From positions 65,958,513 to 66,022,512 of the forward strand of contig OZ018330.1 of assembly GCA_963969495.1 (NCBI GenBank): a DNA stretch of 64,000 nt, given 5' to 3'. Of the stretch, positions 38,901-51,406 are shown piece by piece. Source of the DNA: Ceratothoa steindachneri (taxonomy: Eukaryota > Arthropoda > Malacostraca > Isopoda > Cymothoidae). Numbering within the stretch: position 1 is the first letter of the stretch; each line of letters begins with the position of its first letter. The notes under the pieces were generated by a model, which saw nothing but the letters and a program-made list of their open reading frames with translations, did no database searches and was not told the DNA's origin. The translations under genes and the position numbers were made by a program.

Positions 38901-40270
38901 AAGAACTATGTGCGTTTTCTATTTCATTTCAATGAGCAGTGTGCATTGTAGAATGCGATTTGAATTAACTTTCTTAATTTCGTGAGTGCGATTGGAATGA
39001 TCTGTATGCGTATGCAGATCCGATTGGAAAGATCTGTGTGCGTTTGCGAATGTGATTGGAATGAGCTGTCCTTTACGAGTATGGAATGAGCTGAATGCAT
39101 TTTCAAGTGAGATTAGAATGAGCTTTGTGCGTTTGAGAGTGCCATTGAATTGAATTTTTTGCCTTTAAGTGTACAATTGGAATGAAGTCTCTGCCTTTTC
39201 GAGTGCCATTGGAATGAACTATGTGCGTTTGAGAATGAAATGAGCTGTGGAATTGTGCCAGTGGAACTTTAATGAGACGCATGCGTTTGTGAGTGAGATG
39301 AAAATGATCTTTTGCATTTCCAAATGCGGATGAAATGAGCTGTTTGCTTTTGAGAGTATAATTGGAATGAGCTATGTGCGTTAGCGAGTGCAATTAATTC
39401 AAACCGTTTATCTTTGCGATTGCAATTGCGATTGAAATGAACTGTGTACGTTTGCGAGTGTGATTGGATTGATATATGAACTTTTGAGATTGCAATTGAA
39501 GGGAACTCTATACGATTGTGATTACGATTTTATAACCTTTGTTCGTTTGCGAGTGCAATTGGAGTAAGCTCTATGTGATTGCGATTTTATAACCTTTGTG
39601 CATTTGCAAGTACGATTGTAATGAGTTTTGGACGTTTGCCAATGCGATTGGAATGTGTTCTGTGTGTGTTAAGATTTCGAATGTTATTCCACAACGATTG
39701 AAATGAGCGTTGTGCGTTTGCGAAGGTGATTAAAATGAGGTATATGCGTTTGAGAGTGTGATTGGAATAGGCTGTGTTGTCAGTTGCGAGTGCAATTTAA
39801 GTGAACTATGTGCGTTTGAGAGTGTGAGTAGAATTGTTTTTTTGCCCCTGAGAGTGGGATCGTATTTAACTCTGTGCGTTTGGTAGAGCGATTGATATGA
39901 GCTATATGCGTTTGCAAGTTAAAATGATATAATGTTTGTGTGTTTGTGAGTGCAATTGAAGTGGGCTCTGTGCATTTGTAAGTGCGATTAGTATGAACTG
40001 TGTGAGTTTACTAGTGTAATTTGGGATAATCTTCGTGCATTTTTGAGAGCGATTGGGATGAATTGTCTTTGATTGTGATTGCGATTAAAATTAGTTGTGT
40101 GCCTTTGCGACTGGAATGAGCTGTGAGTTTGTGAGTGCAATTGAAATGAGATGTTTGCTTTTGAGAATGCAATTAGAATGAACTGTGTGTGTTTGCAAAC
40201 TGTAATTAGCTGTGTGTTTGCGCGTGCATTTGAAATGAGCCGTGTGCCTTTGGAGCTACCATTGAAATGA

Positions 40271-42063
40271 GATATTTTTTCTTAGCCTGGAATGTCATCG
40301 ATTGATTCACAGAAAAGCATTTTTCAGTTGTTTCGATTTAAAGAAAGCCTCTGTGGGATCAAACGACCATATTCCTCACAAGTTTATCTACCGAAGATAT
40401 TATATCTTAATTTGCAGAAATTGAAGACCCTTCGCCTTATTGAAGCAACAGTGGATATTCCATTTTAACATAATTTAATTTGGTTAGTAAACTTCCAAAG
40501 GTTAGTGTTACCTTATATTAACAGTAATGGTGTCAGTAAATCGGGTAATAGAAAATCGTGTGATTCCATCTCCAAAAGATATTTTTCATTTAAATTGGAA
40601 AATTAAGTGTTTTCTTACTTATCTTTGCTAACTTAAGATCTGGCGCATAACTTTGCAGTTTGCTTCAATTCAAGATGACGAAGCAAGGGGACCAGAAATA
40701 TTATTTTCACCAGTTTCATCCTATTTATTTTAAAATTTATTCACATTTGAATATTGTATTGAAGTAAAGAAAAAATACTGAAAACCTTACAGGATGCATT
40801 TATTTATTGTAAAAAATTATTGGGGAAGTTGCTAACGTAAGCCTTGTTATGAAAGAAGAAATTTAGAGTCAAGTTTTGAACGCCTTATGGAGTGGCCGTT
40901 CCCTTGCATCCCACCCACTCGTGCACAACGACATAAAGAACTTCTGGTTCAAATTCTTGTTTTGGTTACCAGTAAGACCTAAAGGAAATTCCATTTTTGG
41001 TGGCTTTTTTAATAGCGCTGCGATTTTGTTTGTGCGCTGGGCGCGCCATTAATCTCACCGAACCTTGGAGGATACAAAGTTTTTAACCTAATCTCTTTTG
41101 TTTCTTTCCAGTCTCAGACCTTCATAGAAAGAATTTTTCAAGCAGGGGAAAGTGTTAAGTTCTCCTTATCATTGAGCATAGAAGACATTCTCTAATTCGG
41201 TCAAGTTTCTCCAAGTCGCAGATTTTTGTCAATATTTCGCATCTAGAGGTAACGACCACCTCTCTCCTATTAATGGCCTTGTTCAGAGACACACTGGTTT
41301 AATTATTTGATCCTATTCGGAAAGAGTTCAATTTGTTTAAATAAGTACTAATTAATGAAAAGATAACCTAGTGTATTCCAGTAATAATCAATGTTTAAAT
41401 TACTCTTACCTCTTCTGCTGTAGCGAACCTATAAATTCGTGTACACATATTGCATGTTTCATTTACTCATTCAAGTGATTAAATTATCGCATAATTAATT
41501 AATCAATGCTATTTACTGTAAATTGATAATAAAACACCGAAAATCAATCTCTTGTACTGCATCCTCTGGAGTGCAGTTTCCTTTCAACAACATTAGATTC
41601 ATATTTGAATTAAACTAATTATCTGGAGCCTGAAACCTATTATTCCCGTTTCTCGAAACTGGAGCCGTTGTGTGGCCGAAGCCCATTTTCTTGCCCAAAC
41701 AAGAAGGAATGAGTTCAAGGCATGAGAAATGCACTGGTATGCAGAGAACCTGAATGCCTTTGTACACATGATACTCAAATAGTCATCAGCACAAAGTAAA
41801 ACTGCTCCTATAGATGGATCGCACGAGTCACATGACGCACACTGCAAGGTGATTCAGCGGTAATATCTAAGTTTATTAAGCTAGGTTAAAATAAATTTAA
41901 AATTCAATGGGTAAGGTGATGTGAGTGGTCATGTAAATGTGTACGAGTGATTGGAGGGAAGAATGGATTAAAAGCTAGATGGATAGTGTGGTGATTTAAG
42001 CGAATTTGACTGTAATAAGTAAAATTCGTAATAATATAGGTCCAAATATTGGAAGATAATTAT
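40271..42063. other. AT-rich, no gene seen
   Basis: Follows the tandem array. A minus frame at 41599-41847 (MQCASCDSCDPSIGAVLLCA) is unrecognised and may be chance or LINE 3' sequence. Confidence 0.45.
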
Positions 42064-43450
42064 CTAAAGCTTGTAGATGATTTGCGTCTCCTCGAGGTAG
42101 CGGAAGATTCCACTGCCGTGGAATTCTCCTATTAGTTTAATCGTACACAGAAGAGCCTTTCCCTCACCGTCGCTCTCTAAGTACCCTCGTTGGACTTCTC
42201 CATCTGCTGGGCATTCTGCCATGAGATGAGTAATTGCGAGGTGGACAATCACTATTCGCATTTGGAGATAAGATAATCCCCTTCAATCAAAAATCTCTTT
42301 GTAATTAATAAATAGCCGATGCAAACTTTGTATACGGATGCTTCCTGTCGACGGTTAAGGCCTTAGGGCTTCCATGGAGATAGATTTGAGAAGATGTGGC
42401 GTATTTTGTTTCGTTCATTGTTTTCTGCGCGTTTGGCCTCTTAAACCTCTTGGATGGTGGCTTGTATTGAAATGATAAAAAGCTCGCAGGGTATTGGTAT
42501 GTTAAGGGGCCTGATTAACCAAGAGGAGGCGTTTTGGGCCGCTGTATTAGCCCTCCCAAGCCGGGTGACCCTTAGGTGATCCGAAACCAAGAAGAAAAAG
42601 AATTTAATTCGATCGTAAGGTGCTCTGAGCAAGTAGCTTCGTGTGAGAAGAAGAATGGGATGGGTGTAGGTAGTCCGTTCTAATGGTTGGAAGTTGCTCA
42701 AAGAGTCCTTGCAAAGGGAAAAATTATCTGAAAGTTAGTTTTTGACTTCCACTGCAATGCATGTTTCATGGCATAACATGCTAGATAAAGATCAATGGGC
42801 TTTTGCTAGGCCCAAAAGTCAACGTAATTGCCTGCGACCACCAATCATCCAGTTTCATCTAAATGGCAGATATTTATTATATTTTTCCAGAATGATATGT
42901 TTTGAAAAGAGATTAGATAGATGTAGTTAATCCTTACTCCGATGTCCTCCATTCGTAGTCCTACCGTGACTCCAAATTTGAGCGGGATAGAAGGCTGCGC
43001 CGAAGATGTATAATTAGTTATTCAGAGCAGCGGTTGCGGTCGGCAATGCCGGAAGATGCTGGATGCGGGCGTATAGTAAGGTGCTTTTTGACATAAAACA
43101 TTCCAGTTGCATCTCTCCCATATCGGATTGTAGACTTTAGATTGGTGCGGATCGAAAAGCCCGGTAACCTTTAGTATGTTTCATTTGCCATTCTGTTTAT
43201 AAGGGCAAGGGGTCTCTCGGATACAGATGAATATATTTCAAACCATAGTCCAATTTATGACAATCTAGCAAGCGGGAAAGGAGGAGTAGGGTTTCTCGAT
43301 CCGCTCTTCTCTTGTGCCCCCAAACGTGAGTTTTTAACAGATCTGATGTGGGGCGCCAATGTGAATTTCCTATCAAATGTCAGTGCCGCGAACTTACAGC
43401 TCTAAGCGACTGCTATATTTATTCACTATAGTGCATTTCAGACATTTTTT
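42064..43450 (-). pseudogene. LINE relic: RT thumb, RNase H and C-terminal region
   Basis: On the minus strand from about 43420, pieces encode LTFDRKFTLAPHIRSVKNS, the region after the RT active site in jockey-like LINEs, followed by LALINRMANET. At 42701-42441 and just beyond, TAAQNASSWLIRPLNIPIPC, then SPWKP and LNRRQEASVYKVCIGYLL, match the end of RNase H and the following NRR/IGH block. 42261-42064 gives THLMAECPADGEVQRGYLES and ends FRYLEETQIIYKL, the typical C-terminus. Stops and frame changes are frequent. The RT active site lies outside the recognisable part. Confidence 0.7.
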
Positions 43451-45340
43451 TCATTCATAACTTGAAATTTGGCTTAATATATATTTCACTCTAATAGTGG
43501 TACTATTTTCGCTTTTGTGTCTTTACATCATTAATCCAATCTGCTCAGACTTTTAACTTGACATTATTCTGTTATAAAATCTTCAAAAATGAGATGTTTG
43601 GATGTCCTGTACGGGATAATGAACATAGTGGTGTGAAAGAACACGCCCCATCTTATTCTTTCGTACATGCAACCCGTACCCTCAGAGCAGCACCGTGAAT
43701 CATAATGGCCTCTCTCTCTTTAATCAAAGAGAACTCGTTCCAGATTACGTACAAAAAATTACAATCTTTTACGCCTTCCCTCAAAGCGGAAATTGCCTCC
43801 CTCACATTGAAGTTTGGAAAATTGGAGATAACAAGAGCTTCCTCCTGAAGACGACCCTACTCCCCTCACCTGAGTACTCACAGCCTTTATTCCGCTATTT
43901 TCTAGTACTGACAGTAGCTTAGGGCCAAGCTCCATGGTGGCAGCAGGAAAAGAGGTAATAGAGAAAATCCAAGACGTGACGGTAGGCTAAGAAATGTCCC
44001 CTCGATTTCTCTGATAAAACACTGTCTGCACGTCAACCATTTTCTAACGGGCTTCCGGTTTCTTAATGAATCGGTAGTATCTAACTTACCGGCATCTGCT
44101 GTAGAGCCACAAAGCCAGGAAACTATATCTCCAAATAAGACTTGTATTGAGAGAAGAAAACTATTTGGCTATGACCATATGGATTCACGCACATTAACCA
44201 GAAAAAATAAACAGAAGAGAAATTTCACTAATTCCATTTGGTTACGTTGAGACCTCAGCTAAAAATTTCTTGTCTGCAATTAAAAAAATGCGATCTTAGA
44301 TTAGAACTTTTTGTTGCATTTTAAAATGGTAGTCATTTGTTAATATAAAAATTCGAAACAAAAATTACAACCAATGCTGCTTTCAATAGAGTGAAATTCA
44401 GTTATCTTATCAATGGCAGATAATTTTTGTACAATTCACTCGCCGTAGAATTCAGTGATATATGCAAATTCAATAGAATTGTGCTGACGTTGGGGAGTGA
44501 AAATCATAAAATCCCTAATTCATATTTCAATCATAAAATATATCAATCTCTCTTTGTTAAATGAATATTAAAATTCGGCACTTGGGACTATAGTTTCCTG
44601 AACTCAAAGAAAGTTCGTGAATCCTAGTAAATTTAGTAAATTTGCTTCGTAAATTTAACTGACAATTTGCAAGATTGCAATAATCACTCCGAAGGTGGAT
44701 ATGAAGGACAAATTTTCCCCAATTCTATTAAAAACATTCTTATGTGAAGAGGCGCATAATCACTTCTTTTGTTTCTTTCGATGGCTCTTAATTCCCCAAG
44801 GTTGATGTAACAGCCGCAATCAATCCAACCTAGCATAAACCATAATTTCTGAGATTTTTATTGATTTTCTTTTATTCTGTGGATGATCTCTTGATATGCA
44901 GCAAGAAAAACGACAAATTCATTTAACTCTTGAGGTAGATTCTTCAGTATAACATGATACGGGTCTTTGGGTAGCAACTGTTATTTTCTATTTGCTTGTA
45001 TCTAGAATACATGAAAAACACTGTTATTTATTTCAAACTTTGCTTTTGTGTCCAGAATGACTAGATAAATATGAAATTTACCATTTCCTTCTGGAAGGAA
45101 GTGGCGAATTTGAACTTTCTTTTACATAAAGTAGAAACAAAACGACATGATACAAAAATAGCATTTATTTATTCTAGAATTACATAAGTGAGACAATTAA
45201 AATATTAGAAATGAGTAGTTTTCCGCGATTACGCCTATACTGTAAATTACTTTCTCATGTTCTCTTTAAACTACTCAAGATGGGCGTCAAGAATATGTAC
45301 TTTCAGGGACATCCTGCAATCATTCTTGCCTTAGTTTCTC
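43451..45340. other. AT-rich, no gene seen
   Basis: A plus frame at 43695-43922 (MNHNGLSLFNQRELVPDY) is unrecognised. 44200-45340 is AT-rich without structure that I can see. Confidence 0.45.
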
Positions 45341-45349
45341 ATCAAGTTC

Positions 45350-46517
45350 TCAACAAGTTGTACATACTTTTGGATTTGTGATTATCAAGGAAGCCCAGAA
45401 CCACCACGATAAAGCTGCCATACGCTGCTTTTTCCGTCCTAGTGAGCTTCTCGGGAACTCCTTGCACTCCATGATCTTTTTTATTTGTAGACCCACGAAG
45501 ACCCCGGCTTTCCACTTTGCCGCAAATAGCTTAGGAAAGAAATCTTGGAGATAGTTGAAGGCTGTAGACTCCTTATCTAGAGCTACGACAGATTGTTTCA
45601 TAAAGCCCAATTTTAAGTGCAGAGAAGGAAACAGTACTTTTCGGTGGTCCAACAAAGGGTCCCATTTGACGTTGTTTCTCCCCACACCAAACTCGGTCCG
45701 TTGTGGCCAATCCCAGTGATGTTAGTGTGCCACGGTGTCCCTGTTGTCACAAAGGCAAATATAAAAAGGAAACTTGGTAAAGCCGCCTTGGAGAACCATC
45801 AAGAAGGCCACCATTTTGAAGTGCCTGATAACCTCCTAACTGTACTCTTCATATTTCAATGCATCTAGCAAGATCTTGACACTGCTGTATTCCTCTTTGA
45901 GCTGAGCCAAGTGAGCAAGGGGGAGAGATGGATACATGTTTACGTTATGAAGCAGCACTGCTTTGAGGCTCCTGGACGAGCTGTCAATGAAAAGGGGCCA
46001 CTCGTTGGGGTTACAGGCGATCGATTGCCTTAAACAGACCGGTCACATTGTGACAAAAGCAAAGCTCATCTTGACGTGTAAAAAAGCTCTAAAAACACAG
46101 GTAACACTTTCTCTGATCTGATATTTGCACACTGTCATCTAACAAATCCCACTGCTTGAATCTTAAAGTTAAAAGCTCGGCATTGGTTTTGTGAGGCCCA
46201 AGATCTCTGACAAGGTCATTTTGATCTTTTTGGTTAGGGTAGTATGGGTTTCTCTCCTTAGTTGAACCTCTGTAATCTGGAACATTGATTTAATCCTCTT
46301 CTGAACTGCTTTTCCTTTCTAAAAGCTATTGCTCGTTTTTTGGAGGAGTGAGTACGGTGAACTCAGAACTGTGTGAAACTGGCGCAATAGATGATTGAAG
46401 GTCTGGATACATGATAGCAGGCGCATTTTTGCGTGCTTGACTTTTGGAAGGATCTCCCATGCAGAACAAACAATTGCTTGTCTCGTCAGTTGGTTTCCTC
46501 CAAAATTGTGAAATCAT
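45350..46517 (-). pseudogene. Repetitive protein family of unknown class, copy 2
   Basis: Minus-strand pieces from high to low coordinate follow one protein. 46517-46326 reads NCLFCMGDPSKSQARKNAPA (CxxC) and YPDLQSSIAPV. About 46260-46140 reads ERNPYYPNQKDQNDLVRDLG. About 46080 gives LCFCHNVTGLFKAI. 45685-45350 reads MGRNNVKWDPLLDHRKVLFP, then SLHLKLGFMKQSVVALDKES and KIMECKEFP. Order and motifs match copy 1 (27433-28166) and uncharacterised multi-copy arthropod proteins that I recall. It is more complete than copy 1 but has several frameshifts and ends before the family's usual C-terminus. No catalytic motif identified, so whether it is a transposon gene or a host family is open. Confidence 0.65.
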
Positions 46518-46606
46518 AGCTCTCTTTTCTCATCTGTACCATCCTGTAAAAAAAAACAAAATGAAAACATAAGTAGAAATATACAAATATTTCTCACTTA
46601 GTGTTA

Positions 46607-47376
46607 TTAGAAATTTTTAAAAAATCCAGTATCAATTAAACAAAACACATTATATATATATTTAGTTGTACCACGTAAGGAAATAGAAAGATTAATTGGA
46701 GCTAATACTTTCGTTATTTTAATTTTATTTTCAAACTCACAATGTTTTATGAAATTGAGAGGCACCGTATTTATACAAAGAAATGCTTTCCCTATAAGTT
46801 CAGATTTTTTTATGACTTGTGATAAGTTTGAGTTAAGGAAGAAAGATAGGACTGGATCTAAAGAAAACAAACCTGGGCTAATATTTACATTTCTCTCCTT
46901 TGTGCAGGAGATTAGGAACGATTCACAGATATTTCTGCAAATAAAATCATTTTTATGCATCATAGTATCTGCTTTTGAACAGATAATCTGGTGACCCATC
47001 TAAAGCCTCTGGACGGCCAAAGCATTATTTGTTTATCCCTTAGATACTGCATTTTGATGTTGCTTAATTCTTACAGCGATATTTTTAGAAGTTTGACCTA
47101 CATAGAGTAAATACAATCCAAACAATGTATACTATATATTACATTATTATCGTTCCTTGGCTGTGTTTAATTAACTTTTTTTTAATGTATAATTGTATTT
47201 GAAAGTTACATTTATATCAAGTTGTTTTAACATTGGTACTACATACAAGAAATTATCATGGTAAGGTAAAAGTAATATGTTGTGTAAAGGTTCTGTTTTC
47301 CCTAACTTGCGGTTATAAAATGTATTTTTAGCTTTATACATGCAGTTTTCTAAAAAGTAGTTCGGGTAACACAGAT
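46607..47376 (-). pseudogene. Third Penelope-like relic, GIY-YIG part
   Basis: On the minus strand from 47376: YPNYFLENCMYKAKNTFYNR, then PLHNILLLPYHDNFLYVVPM and LDINVTFKYNYTLKKS, the segment between RT and endonuclease in PLEs. The GIY-YIG domain follows as LYLLYVGQTSKNIAVRIKQH, and the frame 46999-46607 gives MGHQIICSKADTMMHKNDFI onward. Stops lie near 47170, 47025 and 47000. The 5' edge coincides with a small perfect foldback (47364-47397), as in the second PLE relic. Confidence 0.82.
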
Positions 47377-47397
47377 AGAAGGCAATCTGTGTTACCC
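47364..47397. repeat. Perfect 13-bp foldback at PLE relic edge
   Basis: GGGTAACACAGAT (47364-47376) and ATCTGTGTTACCC (47385-47397) are exact inverse repeats with an 8-base loop. Confidence 0.97.
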
Positions 47398-50300
47398 CTT
47401 AAATTATTAAAAATGGACAAAGAGTTCTGCCAACAGAAAGTCTACGGGTATTCCCGCGAAGATTTTCAACTCGAAGGAAGACTCCACATCTCCTCCAAGC
47501 TACGCCTGGAAAGGCCTATTTTTTCAATGAAATTGCCATGGACTTTGGGACACCCGCTGGGATCTTCAGTATCTCATATCCTCTCGTTACTCACAAGTAA
47601 TCTTTATACAGGAGACCATGTTGGGCGCGTGATCTCTAAACACCGTTCCAGGGTATAAGTTTGTTGCGACCCACTAGCAGAGGATGTCCGATTTACATTT
47701 ACCCTGTAGTCTCCGTTTTTCAACTCATTTTTCTACCGAATTCCTGCAGTAACATTAGGGCTATACCTAAATAGGAGAAATTCTTTTAATTCTAAGTTTA
47801 TTTGATCGTCAGGCGACTTCTATGAGGGTTCATCAGCTACGTCTTGGCACCAGTGCCGAGGCCATTTCTCCACTCTATGGATTTAAACTGTAGGAAATGC
47901 ACGGTCAATCCTAGCAGGGACATGGCCAATGGAAACCTAAAATTACCCAGCCGTCGCCGCAACTGTTCCAATGGATCTGCCCTACAATGCCTCATCAGCT
48001 TCGGGTCGCTTTCGCTCGTCTTCGAATTGGGCGCATTCGCAATAATTAAGGACATCTGATAGAATTCTTCTCTGCTCATTACAAAACGATTGTGTTATCC
48101 TAAGATTGTTTTACACATAGTGTGGTTGCTACCACTTCTCCCATCTACTTTGATTAGTTCGACCACACAGACTTGTGGACTCTGACTTCTTGGCAGCCTG
48201 GTCTATTCCGGTTTATTTGAATTACTTGTTGGTGGATCCATGCTCCAGCTGGAAGGGGTGGGGGCTTCCTCCAAGCGTACATTCTTCTGCTTTTACTTGG
48301 TTCTGTTTTTTTCCTGTTTTTCTTTTTTTTTGGGGGGGGGGGGATTTTGTTGCTTCTGGTTGTTTTGTGGTTTTATTTTTCCTTTTAGTATAGCCTACCT
48401 AAATTTAGGCTAATTTGATTGAAGTGACTTATGCTCATGCAGGCTGCTGCCAGGATAGACACCTTGATTTTAAAAAATCTGTAATCGACCCGACGATCTG
48501 GGTCACTATCGAATTAAATACGCTTATCTAGTCAGTGTGTGATGCATGGTGTCGCAACCGTGTCAAAGCATTCGGTTCATTTCGCGGAGGTGTCATCACT
48601 GCCTCTGCTTCAAGTATATAAATACATCTTCCTGGCGTGCAAAATCGAGTTGAGCTCATAAATGTAAAAACTGTTCCATAATCTTACTTGATTAATTTTT
48701 CTTGCATTGCAAAATATAGAAATTTGGTAGGATTGCACCCTCCTTTTTTAAAGCAATGCAAAATATTTATATTTGGAAAAAGGGTGTTGGTCGTTAGTGC
48801 TATCGACTTCATTTTGTTTCGTGAAGCAGGGCTATAGTTCTGTTCTGCTTATTTAACCTAATGATGTCTTACGTTTGCCAACCTTAGTGTCACCCATTGC
48901 CCATAGCCATTCCACTCATATGAGCGGGTTATTTTGCGTTTCTTGATGAACCTGTTGTGTGTTTAACTTCCCCAGGCATCTCGCAATTATGGCTCTCTGC
49001 ACAACGACCTTTACGCTTAGCCAACGAAAATAGGGCAACAATAATGAAACGGGATGCAACAAGTGATCGGATCTTTCCAAAACACGACGCAGTTCTAGCA
49101 ACTCAAGTTTCTTCATTAAATAAGGCCTCATTGGCTCCTTCAAGATAGATCTGGAAGGCAATAACCTTTAGTGGAATAACCCTGCAATCCAGTAAAATAT
49201 GGAGGAGTTGAGGAGGCTTGATTCTTTCCATTGTCCTTTAGCTATCTTTAAGTAGGATACTAAGTTGGGTGCGTCCCCTCTCAGTTCCTCAATGGAGCGA
49301 AAGGTTTTCACGATTCCTCACCCCAGATTGGGACCAAGTTGTGAGGTCTGTCTTATATACATGATATGATGTCTCTGTTCTCATTACACCTCTAAATACC
49401 GCCTTACATGTGGTAGGCGTCATATGTATCTTCCACCATGAGATAAGTCGAATTCCACTCTGTCGTAACACGGATGCCCTTTCTCTCCTTTAGAGACATG
49501 AACGTAGGTAAGTAACCTCTCTTAGGTGAATACACGATCATTTTCATTGGTCTGTTCCTGGATACGTTCGCACAGCTCAGTTTTAGAAGAGCCCGGTTTT
49601 CATCTCTTGATCCATCCCCCTTCATGCCCGATGCACAAGCGAACTTTGGATATGCCGGAGGTGACTAGATGAGGCGATGCTCTTAATAGTAGTGATATAT
49701 TTTCCATTAAAATATTTTTAACCGGGTTTTATCACCTGAATGTTCACCTAGGCAGTCCTTGGATCATTATGTTTGGTGGCCTTCAAGGAAATGACTGATT
49801 TTTCTATCTCAGCGAGCAATTTATCTTCTTAGATAAGGACGTTAAAATTTCACCGGCACAACTATTGAATAGGTATTTCTTCGATTCCTCGAATGTTTTG
49901 CCTTTTTGAATGCCGCCATTTTCTTGGTAACGAGTGGAGTGTAAGACGGTCGTCAGTAAAAGGGGAGGAAAACTCTTGCAGATAGGTGGAAGAGTGTCAA
50001 AAAGTGTTGGAGAAAGTTAAATAAGGCCACCCTTCTTCCGTCCTCTAGGAAATCAAGACCATCATCCTGGACCCTGCGACCATGGCATCGTCTTTTGCGA
50101 TCGCTTAGTTACCATTCTCGAGTCGGGATTGTAATTGGCTAGCATTACAGCATACAGCTCGTAAGATGAGAGTCGCCAACTGTAATTCACCTCAGAAACG
50201 AAGAATTTTTCTATGACTTGTTTATGTTAAGCGTCACTGAAATAGAGCACCATGAGTATAGTAGTACAACAGGTACTAGGAGGTTAGGTGCGCCCTTCCG

Positions 50301-51396
50301 ATCTCAGAATTGCAAGAGAAACGGATTTTCTCTATCTCGGGTGAACCTTTGCATCTTTTAAAAATCTCTTTCTAATTTTTTTCATTCATCCTATGTAGTC
50401 TGCCATCATCGGAATGGGGTGGATAGTGTAGCAGAGGTAATGTCCCTATTACATAAAAAAACAGCACGATGCCACGTACTTACTACCTAATGTCAGCAGT
50501 TGTGCACCCTTCAGGCCACAATACACTCAGAAAGACCTACAGATATATATCTTCTACGGGTTTTGCTCCCTATACCTGCACCACCTTCTTAAAGATCTCT
50601 TATAACTTTTTGAAAGATAAGACCTCGTCACTATGGCGCTTTAATTGTCAATGAAAATTTCACTGAGAGAGCTGCATTTCGCCTTCACTTAGTGCACGGA
50701 TACCATTTTTCTTCCGAACGATATAGTTCATTCCAACACGAATTAAAAAGCCATTGTACAACGAATATGAATTCAATACTTTTGAAAATCTTTAAGGCAA
50801 GTTTCATCTAAGTTTTCATCAGGTTAAATGTTCGCAAAGTGTGATTGATGCTTTTGTGATTGAGGGACTCGAGGAATGTCGAAAAGTTCACCCTACCATT
50901 TTTCTTCCGAGATCTTTTCGACTAAGTCACTGTTCATGTAGAGAAAATTTACTAGGATATCTATCTAACATTTTGTCTTACCATGGAAATCAAGAAGATG
51001 GACTGCCACCAGAATGCGTCATAAAGATTTACAAGAAAAAATTTAAGTTCACCCCAGATGAATTTTTTCATTGGAGCAGAAATCCAAAACAAAAACGTTT
51101 ATTTAAATTCTAGATAATCTAAAAAACTATGATAGTCAATTTTAAACCTATCAGGTTAAATTTATAATAAGCATTAATAATTTTTATCGCTGCATATCGA
51201 TTGCCCTTGTTCTGATTCGATCAAACTGGCTCTTTAGATTCAGAGAATCAACAAATGTGTTTTATAGTAATAAGGTTGGGAGTATCCATAAAATTCTAAC
51301 TAAAGTCATATATTTTAGCCTGGATACAAAATAAAGAGGTTTTTCTATAATGTCTTTCATTGAATAATTTTAATAATGTGCAAACGTATCAGTTAT
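47398..51396. other. Anonymous region, probably decayed repeats
   Basis: Holds unrecognised frames: 47389-47658 plus, 48916-49161 minus, 49404-49625 minus, and 50841-51113 plus (MIDAFVIEGLEECRKVHPTI, ending near the integrase relic). A homopolymer pair, T9 then G12, sits at about 48323-48343. The minus strand between 48.9 and 50.2 kb looks like one decayed coding repeat, but I cannot name it. Confidence 0.4.
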
Positions 51397-51406
51397 TCAT
51401 TTCAAG

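Larger units (their letters stand above)
30690..40270. repeat. 32-bp tandem repeat array (satellite), about 9.6 kb
   Basis: The whole span is built of diverged units of about 32 bp, roughly 300 copies. Each reads approximately GAATGAGCTGTGTGCG then TTTGCGAGTGCGATTG on the plus strand. I measured exact 32-bp spacing between successive units near 31210-31300. Units differ from each other by many substitutions and small indels. Edges are gradual: the left is recognisable from about 30690 and the last clear unit ends near 40268. The unit is GC-richer than its flanks. The minus strand has few stops, which produces long spurious frames. Confidence 0.97.

Noticed and set aside
30914..39393. Many minus-strand frames rich in Ser, His, Thr and Arg
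   Set aside because: They follow from a stop-poor 32-bp tandem unit read in rotating frames. There is no start context or conserved full-length frame.
30690..40270. Possible CRISPR-like array (regular ~32-bp period)
   Set aside because: The repeats are contiguous and diverged with no unique spacers, and the surrounding DNA is animal nuclear with retroelements and transposons.
48175..48393. 72-codon hydrophobic frame
   Set aside because: It is driven by T and G homopolymers and T-rich sequence, with no recognisable membrane protein motif.
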